A DNA stretch of 37,694 nucleotides from NCBI GenBank assembly GCA_945919795.1, contig CAMEJJ010000026.1, forward strand, positions 1 to 37,694, written 5' to 3'. This stretch comes from an uncultured Lachnospiraceae bacterium. Its GTDB lineage: Bacteria; Bacillota; Clostridia; Lachnospirales; Lachnospiraceae. Below are positions 15,803 to 22,999 of this stretch, piece after piece. A model generated the notes under the pieces. It was not told the origin of the DNA and made no database searches. It saw only the letters and a list, made by a program, of their open reading frames with translations. Position 1 is the stretch's first letter, and each line of letters begins with the position of its first letter. The position numbers and the translations under genes are program-made.

Positions 15803-17203
15803 ATGCTTTTTTCGAGTATTACATTTTTGTTTTATTTTTTACCTGTTTTTCTGCTACTGTATTATTTGATTCCCAACCGATTTCAGAATATTGTTCTGCT
15901 TTTGGGAAGCCTTTTCTTCTATGCATGGGGAGAACCACGGTACATTTTATTGATGCTTTTCATGATATGTGCAGGATATTTTTGTGGCATATGGATTGAG
16001 ACAAGAAAAAATCATAAGGCAAAAAAAACAGTCACAGCTTTGTCTGTGACTGTTTGTCTTGTATGTCTGGGATATTTTAAGTATATGGATTTTGTTCTGG
16101 ATAGTGTGAATCGGATGACCGGGCTTTCTTTTAGACTTTTACATATTGCTTTGCCAATCGGTATCAGTTTCTATACATTTCAAATTCTTAGTTATCTGCT
16201 GGATATTTATTATGGAAAAATAAAAGCACAGAGGAATATTTTGACGTTGGCAACCTATATTGCTATGTTTCCCCAGCTGATTGCTGGGCCGATTGTCCGA
16301 TATCAGGATATCGAAATACAGTTACAAAAAAGAACAGTTTCTGTTTCACATATTTCTTGTGGAATCAGAAGATTTATAATAGGCTTAGGAAAAAAAGTTA
16401 TTTTTGCCAATACGCTTGGAGAAATCGGAGCAAAATATGGGGCCGCAGAGGAAAAGACGGTTTTATTTGTCTGGTTATATGCGATAGCATTGACTTTACA
16501 GACTTATTTTGATTTTTCCGGTTATAGTGATATGGCAATTGGGCTGGGAAAAATGCTGGGATTCGATTTTCCCGAGAACTTTGAACATCCGCTTGCTGCT
16601 AAGAGTGTGACACAGTTCTGGCGGCGCTGGCATATGACTTTGGGAAGTTTTTTCAGGGATTATCTTTATATTCCCATGGGTGGAAACCGGGTATCGATTG
16701 CGAAATGGGTTAGAAACATTCTGATTGTGTGGATGGCAACCGGACTATGGCATGGTGCGGATTGGACTTTTGTCGTCTGGGGATTGTTTTTTGCTATCTT
16801 TCTGGTAATGGAAAAACTTTTTTTAAAACAGTATCTTGAAAAGGCACATGTTTGGAACCGTTTGTATCTTTGGATTTTATTGACCTTAAGTTTTGTGATT
16901 TTTCATGCATCCGGTTTATCCGAGGCCATGCAGACAATTCAATATATGACGGGTATGGGAGAAATTCCATTTTCATCTGCCGAAAGCCTCTTTTATTTCA
17001 AAGACTATTTCCTGCTTTTGTTTTTGGGAATCATAGGTGCCACGTCTTTCCCTTTACGTTTCGTTTTGCATTTGAAACAGAACGCGGGAGGAAGAAAAGT
17101 TGTGAATATATTGGAACCGCTTTTTCTTATTACATGTTTGCTGATTTCGGTTTCATTTCTGGTTAACGGTTCGTTTAATCCGTTTTTATATTTCAGATTT
17201 TGA
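15803..17203 (+). CDS. MBOAT family O-acyltransferase (DltB/AlgI-like)
   Basis: A polytopic membrane protein of 466 residues, the membrane-bound O-acyltransferase fold that passes acyl groups across the membrane onto surface polymers. The N-terminus MLFSSITFLFYFLPVFLLLY is typical. Residues about 100-180 hold the PIGISFYTFQ and MFPQLIAGPIVRY signatures. FWRRWHMTLGSFFRDYLYIP contains H277, and the putative catalytic histidine is H317 in LWHGADW. ATG 15803 is preferred over the in-frame TTG at 15794 because it gives the family's usual N-terminus. The DHHW gene follows 54 bases later, the usual acyltransferase/accessory-esterase pairing. The acceptor polymer is not known. Confidence 0.92.
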   Translation: MLFSSITFLFYFLPVFLLLYYLIPNRFQNIVLLLGSLFFYAWGEPRYILLMLFMICAGYFCGIWIETRKNHKAKKTVTALSVTVCLVCLGYFKYMDFVLDSVNRMTGLSFRLLHIALPIGISFYTFQILSYLLDIYYGKIKAQRNILTLATYIAMFPQLIAGPIVRYQDIEIQLQKRTVSVSHISCGIRRFIIGLGKKVIFANTLGEIGAKYGAAEEKTVLFVWLYAIALTLQTYFDFSGYSDMAIGLGKMLGFDFPENFEHPLAAKSVTQFWRRWHMTLGSFFRDYLYIPMGGNRVSIAKWVRNILIVWMATGLWHGADWTFVVWGLFFAIFLVMEKLFLKQYLEKAHVWNRLYLWILLTLSFVIFHASGLSEAMQTIQYMTGMGEIPFSSAESLFYFKDYFLLLFLGIIGATSFPLRFVLHLKQNAGGRKVVNILEPLFLITCLLISVSFLVNGSFNPFLYFRF

Positions 17204-17257
17204 TTTTTAATATAATGTGGAATACGAATTTTACCTGTTTCAATCGGAGTGAGTGTT

Positions 17258-18415
17258 ATGGTCGATAATATGAAAAAAAAGAATGAGACGAACGCAACAG
17301 AAAAATGGAGAGATTATTGCAATGTCATTTTATTTGGCATGGTACTGGCTGGATTTCTCATTATCGGTCTGCTAAGTCCTGATAAGGAAATATCGGATAC
17401 GGAAAGAAGAATTTTGCATTCTTTTCCGAAACTAAATATGCAGACTATTTTTGGGGATAAAGGAAAGAATTCTTTCATGGATGGATTTGAAGAGTATGCT
17501 GTGGATCAGTTTCCGTACAGGGAGGCATTTCGTACCGTTCATTCTGCGTTTTCTTTATATGGCATAGGGAGAAAAGAAATAAACGATATTTATTATGCAG
17601 AAGGTCATATTTTAAAGACTTCCATGAGCATTCATCCCGATTCGGTTTCACGCTCTCTTAATCGGATGCAGTATATTAAAAAGCGTTATCTGCAGGATAA
17701 TCAAGTGTTTTTTGCGATGATACCGGACAAAAATTATTATCTGGAAAAACAGACAGAAGTGCCCTATCTGGATTATGAAAAACTGGAAACTCTCTTTCGG
17801 GAGCAAACAGATGAATATGCTGAATTTATTGATATTAAAGAGGAACTTTCGTTAAACGACTATTATAAAACCGATACTCATTGGAGACAGGAACGACTGG
17901 GACCGGTTGCAAAAAAAATAATGTTAGCAATGGGTAACCAATTCGATTTTCAATTTGATGAAAAGTATGTTACGGATCAATTTAAGGGTGTATATTATGG
18001 GCAGGGCTCATTGCCGGTAAAGAAGGAAACGCTTTACTGTTTGACAGCTGATTATATGGATAATTGTATTGTTACATGCTATGACAGTGGAAAAGCGGAA
18101 TTGTTTTCTCTATATGATTTTACAAAGACAGAAGGAATGGATCCGTATGAGATTTTTTTATCCGGTTCGCGGGCTTTGATTACAATTGAAAATTCTTCCG
18201 CTGCAACGGATAAAGAATTGATTCTGTTTCGTGATTCGTTTGGTAGCAGTATCGCACCCTTATTTGCCGGATGTTATAAAAAAGTAACGTTGATAGATAT
18301 CCGCTATATCAGTCCGTCTATCCTTGACCGATTTGTGAATTTTGAAAATACCGATGTTTTGTTTTTATACAGTGCGCAGGTATTAAATAACAGTGAAGGA
18401 CAATTTCTTGATTGA
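17258..18415 (+). CDS. DHHW family protein (AlgX/DltD-like SGNH partner of MBOAT)
   Basis: 385 residues with a single N-terminal membrane anchor (about 22-43, VILFGMVLAGFLIIGLL) and a large extracytoplasmic domain. The diagnostic TDTHW motif gives D206 and H208, and S327 lies in FRDSFGSS, the triad layout of AlgX/AlgJ-type SGNH hydrolases that work with MBOAT acyltransferases on exported polysaccharides or teichoic acids. ATG 17258 is chosen because GGAG at 17246-17249 is eight bases upstream; the in-frame GTG at 17249 overlaps that site. It directly follows the MBOAT gene and is probably co-transcribed. D-alanine, acetyl or another acyl group are all possible. Confidence 0.87.
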   Translation: MVDNMKKKNETNATEKWRDYCNVILFGMVLAGFLIIGLLSPDKEISDTERRILHSFPKLNMQTIFGDKGKNSFMDGFEEYAVDQFPYREAFRTVHSAFSLYGIGRKEINDIYYAEGHILKTSMSIHPDSVSRSLNRMQYIKKRYLQDNQVFFAMIPDKNYYLEKQTEVPYLDYEKLETLFREQTDEYAEFIDIKEELSLNDYYKTDTHWRQERLGPVAKKIMLAMGNQFDFQFDEKYVTDQFKGVYYGQGSLPVKKETLYCLTADYMDNCIVTCYDSGKAELFSLYDFTKTEGMDPYEIFLSGSRALITIENSSAATDKELILFRDSFGSSIAPLFAGCYKKVTLIDIRYISPSILDRFVNFENTDVLFLYSAQVLNNSEGQFLD

Positions 18416-18524
18416 CCTATCCTTTTGTTTTTGAAAAATTAAAAATTATTTTATAAAAAGGTTACAATTCATTTTTTTGAAATGTGTTACAATATAATAT
18501 GATATCAGGGTCAAAAAGTCATAC

Positions 18525-18544
18525 TTTTCATACTTGTATGAAAA
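18525..18544. promoter_or_regulatory. Candidate MarR operator palindrome
   Basis: A perfect palindrome, TTTTCATAC-TT-GTATGAAAA, lies 65 bases upstream of the MarR gene and downstream of a TATAAT box (18493-18498). Size and position fit an autoregulatory MarR operator, but binding is inferred. Confidence 0.5.
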
Positions 18545-18608
18545 AGTGAGAAATTGTTCCATTTGCTTTTGACACTCTCAGTATAGAATAAAAAGAAAGG
18601 ATGATTGC

Positions 18609-19070
18609 ATGACAGAAACCAAAAATCAGGAAGACGTTTTACAGTTAGGAAGAACATTATTAAAACTTCGTTCTACCATGGAAGCTTCTCATTTGAAAAG
18701 TGTTTTTAAGGATATGTCTTTTATGGATTACGAATTATTGAATTTACTGGTGACACGATTAAATTTACATACGGCTGATAAAATCTATTTATCAGAAGTA
18801 AGCAGGGAATTGGATATTCCGATGCAACGTGTTTCCGCAATGGTAAAAAATTTGCAGGGAAAGGGTTTTGTATATTGGACACATGATAAGTCCGGAACCT
18901 ATATTAAACTCTCGGAATTAGGGAAAGAAACCATGGAAGCCCAGCAACAGACATTATTAAAATACTTTTCTTCAATTGTCAACCGCGTTGGGATGGATGA
19001 ATTTAAGCGCATACTCGAAAAGATGGAAGAGTTAGAGGATGTTATGATTGAAGAATCGATGAACATATAG
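18609..19070 (+). CDS. MarR family transcriptional regulator
   Basis: A 153-residue winged-helix DNA-binding protein of MarR size. Helical dimerisation segments flank the DNA-binding unit at about residues 55-100, where LSEVSRELDIPMQRVSAMVKNLQ is the recognition-helix region and GFVYWTHDKSGTYIKLSELG is the wing. MarR proteins are usually repressors released by small ligands. GAAAGGATG precedes the ATG. A 20-bp perfect palindrome at 18525-18544 may be its operator. It ends in its own terminator, so it is monocistronic. No transporter or enzyme target is adjacent, leaving the regulon open; the flotillin gene downstream is one candidate. Confidence 0.85.
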   Translation: MTETKNQEDVLQLGRTLLKLRSTMEASHLKSVFKDMSFMDYELLNLLVTRLNLHTADKIYLSEVSRELDIPMQRVSAMVKNLQGKGFVYWTHDKSGTYIKLSELGKETMEAQQQTLLKYFSSIVNRVGMDEFKRILEKMEELEDVMIEESMNI

Positions 19071-19093
19071 ATGAATATATAAATGCAGTTTGC

Positions 19094-19129
19094 AAAAGGT
19101 TATTTGGAAGAAACCAAATAACCTTTTTT
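19094..19129 (+). terminator. Terminator after the MarR gene
   Basis: AAAAGGTTATTTGG (19094-19107) pairs with CCAAATAACCTTTT (19114 onward) over 14 bp with a 6-base loop, ending in a T-run. Confidence 0.92.
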
Positions 19130-19301
19130 ATCTGCGCTTATGTCAATAGGGAGAGCACAAGAAAATTTCAAACGGATATTTGAGTACAATTGACAAAATA
19201 GACAGAATTATTTTGCACTTTTATCAATATAATTTAGAAGCCAATTTCGATATAATAAACTCAACAGTTAACACTGACACACAAAAGAGAGGAGAAGGGT
19301 T

Positions 19302-20903
19302 ATGTCAGAACAATTTATTTCTATTTTGGGAATTATCATTCCTATTGCTGTTGTTATTTTTTTAGTACTTTTTTTGTTAGCTACAGGTTATGTAAAGGCC
19401 AGCCCGGATACCGCATACATTATTTCCGGTCTGAGAAAACAACCGAAGGTACTGATTGGTAAAGCCGGAATCAAGATTCCGTTTTTTGAAAAGAAAGATG
19501 AATTAAATCTTCAGTTGATTCCGATTGATGTAAAAACTTCAAGTGCAGTTCCGACCGCAGATTATATCAATATTAAAGTGGACGCGGCTGTCAATGTTAA
19601 AATCAGTGATAATGAAGATCGCCTTGCTTTGGCAGCACAGAACTTCTTAAATAAAACCACGGAATATATCGCTCAGGTTGCCAGAGAAGTACTCGAAGGT
19701 AATATGCGTGAGATTGTCGGAAAAATGAATTTGGAAGAGATGGTTTCCGATCGTCAGAAATTTGCGAATTTGGTAAAAGAAAATGCTGAGCCTGATTTAG
19801 CTGCCATGGGACTCGATATTGTCAGCTTCAATGTGCAGAACTTTGTGGACGGAAACGGCGTAATTGAAAATCTGGGTGTTGACAATATTGTTAAAATCCA
19901 GAAAAATGCTGCTATTTCCAGAGCAGAGAGTGAAAAAGAGATTGCAAAAGCCCAGGCTCTGGCAAAAAAGGAAGCAAATGATGCACAGGTACAAAGTGAG
20001 TTGGAAATTGCTAATGCAAAGGCAAGAGCGCAGAAAGAAAAAGCTGTTGTTCAGGCTGATGCAGACAGAGAATCCAAAGAGGCACAGATTAATGCTGACA
20101 CCATGATTGCCCAAAAAGAAAATGATCTGGCTATTAAGAAAGCTGAGTTGCAAAAAGATGCGGATACAAAAAAGGCGATTGCCGATGCTGCATATCAAAT
20201 CCAGCAGGAAACAGAAAGAAAAACCGTAGAGATAACGACGGCTGATGCCAATCTGGCCAGACAGGAAAAGGCAATTACCTTAAAAGAAAAAGAGGTTGAG
20301 TTAACAGAGAGAACACTGGAAGCAACCATAAAGAAACAGGCAGAGGCAGAAAAATATGCAAAGCAGCAGGCATCTGATGCAAAGCTTTATGAGATTCAGA
20401 GAGATTCAGAAGCACAGTTATTTGAACGTCAGAAAAATGCGGAAGCAGAAAAGTTTGAAAGAGAAAAAGAGGCAGAAGCCATGAAGGCTACAGCCGAAGC
20501 TCAGAAATATGCAATGGAACAGGAAGCAGAAGGTATCCGGGCAAAAGGTCTTGCAGAAGCCGAAGCAATTCGTGCGAAAGCATTGGCCGAGGCCGAAGGT
20601 ATTCAGAAGAAGGCAGAGGCTATGAAACAAATGGGCGAAGCTGCTATTTTGGAAATGTACTTCAATGCAATGCCTGAAATTGCCAAGAATGTTGCAGAAC
20701 CTCTTTCTAAAGTCGATAAGATTACCATGTATGGAGATGGAAATTCAGCAAAACTGATGAAAGACATTATGGGAACCATGACACAGGTAACTGATGGTTT
20801 GAAGGAATCCACGGGTGTAGATTTAGCATCTGTACTTGCCGGTTTTGTGGGCGGAAAGTTAGCAGATGTAAACAATAACACTGTGGAAAAAGAACAGTCA
20901 TAA
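19302..20903 (+). CDS. Flotillin (SPFH/YuaG-like) membrane scaffold protein
   Basis: 533 residues. One N-terminal membrane segment (about 8-30) is followed by the SPFH/prohibitin domain (about 33-200, including GYVKASPDTAYIISG and a NMREIVGKMNLEEMVSDRQKF-type stretch). A very long Ala/Glu/Lys/Gln coiled coil (about 205-430) carries repeated EAE(A/K) heptads, and the flotillin C-terminal region completes it. Flotillins organise ordered membrane microdomains and support signalling and secretion. The start has GAGGAG about 10 bases before ATG 19302. In Bacillus the gene pairs with an NfeD-type partner (yuaF); none is seen here, and a terminator follows directly. Confidence 0.93.
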   Translation: MSEQFISILGIIIPIAVVIFLVLFLLATGYVKASPDTAYIISGLRKQPKVLIGKAGIKIPFFEKKDELNLQLIPIDVKTSSAVPTADYINIKVDAAVNVKISDNEDRLALAAQNFLNKTTEYIAQVAREVLEGNMREIVGKMNLEEMVSDRQKFANLVKENAEPDLAAMGLDIVSFNVQNFVDGNGVIENLGVDNIVKIQKNAAISRAESEKEIAKAQALAKKEANDAQVQSELEIANAKARAQKEKAVVQADADRESKEAQINADTMIAQKENDLAIKKAELQKDADTKKAIADAAYQIQQETERKTVEITTADANLARQEKAITLKEKEVELTERTLEATIKKQAEAEKYAKQQASDAKLYEIQRDSEAQLFERQKNAEAEKFEREKEAEAMKATAEAQKYAMEQEAEGIRAKGLAEAEAIRAKALAEAEGIQKKAEAMKQMGEAAILEMYFNAMPEIAKNVAEPLSKVDKITMYGDGNSAKLMKDIMGTMTQVTDGLKESTGVDLASVLAGFVGGKLADVNNNTVEKEQS

Positions 20904-20949
20904 CGTAAATTGCTCTCCTGATATGTGCAATTGAAAGATTGCAAAAAAG

Positions 20950-20992
20950 AAGCCATTGTCGGACGGATAAAACCGTCGGCAGTGGCTTTTGT
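20950..20992. terminator. Bidirectional terminator between flotillin and HTH gene
   Basis: The arms AAGCCATTGTCGGACGG and CCGTCGGCAGTGGCTT pair with one bulge and wobbles around loop ATAAAA. T-rich sequence on the plus side and A-rich sequence before the left arm let it serve both converging genes. Confidence 0.8.
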
Positions 20993-21018
20993 TTGTCAGA
21001 TGCACATTGATTGTTGGG

Positions 21019-21513
21019 TTATTCAAGAATGTCGGCGCCTAATTTGCCGGCAGCGATAGTTTTGTCCAGCCAGAGCTGTAAGGCACTTGAGCACATGGAA
21101 ATGCTGTTTAACTGGCTGCGGATGCGTTTGAAATCTTCGTATTCATCTTCGGTGATTTCGCCGTCAACCGAAATGTCGACCATGCGATCTTTTTCTTTGC
21201 TGATTGCGTTGAGACCGGATAACAGCTCTAAAACAATTTGGGACAGATCTTTGGCTTTTACTTCCGGAATATATTTTTGACCGATCGGACATTCGTGCGA
21301 ACAAAAGTAGTTGCATAGTTCCGGCATTTTATAGGCATCTGCCATGATCAGAATTTCATCCGGATGAGGAAGTGACTTTTCGCTTTCGATTTTTTCAATC
21401 CGGTCCGGTGAAATGAATTCCATAAGTTCACTTGCCTTATCTCTTGTCAGATTTTGCTCTTCACGAAAAATCTGATAAATATTTTTGTTTTCTTTTGTGG
21501 ATTTTTTGCCCAT
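21019..21513 (-). CDS. XRE-like helix-turn-helix protein with Cys cluster
   Basis: 164 residues. Residues about 10-60 form a Cro/CI-type helix-turn-helix (IYQIFREEQNLTRDKASELM, SPDRIEKIESEKSLPHPDEI). A cysteine-bearing motif, CNYFCSHECPIG, follows at about 78-89; three Cys and one His could bind metal or sense redox state. The C-terminal half is helical (LSQIVLELLSGLNAISKEKD) and probably dimerises. It is likely a transcription regulator. It is divergent from the PspC gene across 300 bases that contain a palindrome at 21616-21640, a possible target. The cluster is intact, but its role is unproven. Confidence 0.75.
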   Translation of the reverse strand: MGKKSTKENKNIYQIFREEQNLTRDKASELMEFISPDRIEKIESEKSLPHPDEILIMADAYKMPELCNYFCSHECPIGQKYIPEVKAKDLSQIVLELLSGLNAISKEKDRMVDISVDGEITEDEYEDFKRIRSQLNSISMCSSALQLWLDKTIAAGKLGADILE

Positions 21514-21615
21514 GATAAGCCTCTTTCATGCATAATTGATACAATTGAACCATTCTTATGCTATAATTTGCTAAATAAGAAAAATACGTTTGTATAATTT
21601 GCGATTTTTACTGTT

Positions 21616-21640
21616 TCTATAATACTAGTATTATTATAGA
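21616..21640. promoter_or_regulatory. Palindrome in the HTH/pspC divergent region
   Basis: TCTATAATA (21616-21624) and TATTATAGA (21632-21640) are perfect inverted repeats, with a nested perfect palindrome AATACTAGTATT (21621-21632). The left arm contains a -10-like TATAAT, so a bound protein would block it. Operator function is inferred. Confidence 0.45.
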
Positions 21641-21812
21641 ATAGATTTATCTGAAGGGGAACAAAAAAATCAAAATAGTTGAAAACCCAAATCAGAAATG
21701 GTTGAAAACAAAGTAAATGATAGTTTTGGATGTCGAAGAGAAATTAGAAGTAAAACCAAAGTGTCTAACAGAAATAATTCGGAATTCAGAACACAGAGAA
21801 AGGATGAGAAAT

Positions 21813-22043
21813 ATGAATAAAAAATTATACAGAAGTAATACACAGAAAATGTTGACAGGCGTTTGCGGAGGGATTGCAGAATATTTTAATACGGATGTCA
21901 GCCTGGTTAGATTGATTACGTTGATACTTTGTGTGGCATTTGGACCGGGGATCCTGATTTATATTGCAGCAGCATTTATCATTCCGGAGAGAAAAGATGG
22001 GGATGTATATGATGCGGATTATAGGGATTACGAAGGAAAATAA
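21813..22043 (+). CDS. PspC domain membrane protein
   Basis: A 76-residue small PspC-type protein. The opening KKLYRSNTQKMLTGVCGGIAEYF is the family signature, followed by a membrane helix (about 33-56, LITLILCVAFGPGILIYIAAAFII) and an acidic, Tyr-rich tail. PspC proteins take part in envelope-stress sensing in other bacteria; short stand-alone forms are common in Firmicutes. The ATG at 21813 is preferred because AAAGG at about 21799-21803 is well placed; the longer frame from 21717 adds 32 residues unlike the family. It lies just upstream of the two-component genes and may be functionally linked to them. Confidence 0.88.
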   Translation: MNKKLYRSNTQKMLTGVCGGIAEYFNTDVSLVRLITLILCVAFGPGILIYIAAAFIIPERKDGDVYDADYRDYEGK

Positions 22044-22136
22044 AGATTTGGTTAAGCGGATAAGAGAACAATAAATATCTGATGATTGAAACAGATAACA
22101 GGATTGATTTTAAACAAATCTTAACAATTTACGTTC

Positions 22137-22165
22137 TTGGAACTTAATATTTATTTGATTATGAT
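22137..22165 (+). promoter_or_regulatory. Possible promoter for the two-component operon
   Basis: TTGGAA (22137-22142) and TATGAT (22160-22165) are 17 bp apart, 108 bases before the response-regulator ATG. Confidence 0.4.
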
Positions 22166-22196
22166 AGATAATGTGATCACAATCGAAAACAAAATA

Positions 22197-22227
22197 AAGA
22201 TTTGACGGACAAGGTCTGCCAAATCTT
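22197..22227 (+). terminator. Hairpin before the response regulator (terminator or attenuator)
   Basis: AAGATTTG (22197-22204) pairs with CAAATCTT (22220-22227), and CGGAC inside pairs with GTCTG. The following sequence GTTTTGGTTTTTG is T-rich. It either ends the pspC transcript or, if the promoter at 22137 is real, lies in the leader of the response-regulator mRNA. Confidence 0.6.
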
Positions 22228-22272
22228 GTTTTGGTTTTTGACCTTACCAATTGGAAAAGCGAGGATAAAGAT

Positions 22273-22986
22273 ATGTATTGTATTTTAGTGTGCGACGATG
22301 AAAAGGATATTGTATCTGCATTGGAGATTTATTTGAAAGGTGAAGGATACGATGTTGCAGTTGCATATAACGGAGAGGAAGCGTTGGAACAGCTTAAGAA
22401 AAGAGAGATACATCTGGTACTTTTGGATTATATGATGCCGGTTATGGATGGTATGAAAACGATTACCGAAATCCGGAAAAGGAGCAATGTACCGGTTATA
22501 TTTTTGACGGCAAAAAGCGAGGATACCGATAAGATCGTGGGATTGAATATCGGAGCGGATGATTATGTGACCAAGCCTTTTAATCCGGTAGAATTGCTGG
22601 CGCGTGTAAAATCGCAATTGCGTCGTTATATGCAGCTTGGCTCGATTACCGGTGTGACCGCGGATGAGCAAAACGATATTCTGCGGGTGGGACCGTTGAT
22701 GTTAAACAATCTCTCCAAGGAAGCATTTCTGGATGGAGAACTTCTGACTCTCACAAAAACAGAGTATGATATTCTGGAGTTGCTTATGCGTCATCCGGGA
22801 CAGGTTTTTTCTCCCAGAGATATTTATACCAAGGTATGGGATGAAATCTCTATTGGCAATGAAAGTACCGTTGCAGTACATATCAGACATTTGCGTGAAA
22901 AAATTGAAATTGATCCCGCAAATCCCCGTTTTGTAAAAGTTGTATGGGGAAGAGGCTATAAGTTGGAAAACGGATGGCAGAAATAA
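22273..22986 (+). CDS. OmpR/PhoB-type response regulator
   Basis: 237 residues. The receiver domain (1-120) has the acidic pair D8/D9, phospho-acceptor D52 (LLDYMMP), T79 (LTAKS) and K101 (YVTKPF). The winged-helix output domain (about 135-235) carries LTKTEYDILELLMRHPGQVF and the recognition region TVAVHIRHLREKIE, closing with WGRGYKLE. It is therefore a DNA-binding activator or repressor switched by phosphorylation. ATG 22273 is chosen over an upstream in-frame TTG (22231), because GAGG is eight bases upstream and the protein then begins at the first receiver strand. The cognate kinase follows after 13 bases in one operon. Confidence 0.95.
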   Translation: MYCILVCDDEKDIVSALEIYLKGEGYDVAVAYNGEEALEQLKKREIHLVLLDYMMPVMDGMKTITEIRKRSNVPVIFLTAKSEDTDKIVGLNIGADDYVTKPFNPVELLARVKSQLRRYMQLGSITGVTADEQNDILRVGPLMLNNLSKEAFLDGELLTLTKTEYDILELLMRHPGQVFSPRDIYTKVWDEISIGNESTVAVHIRHLREKIEIDPANPRFVKVVWGRGYKLENGWQK

Positions 22987-22999
22987 GGAGATTGTTAAG

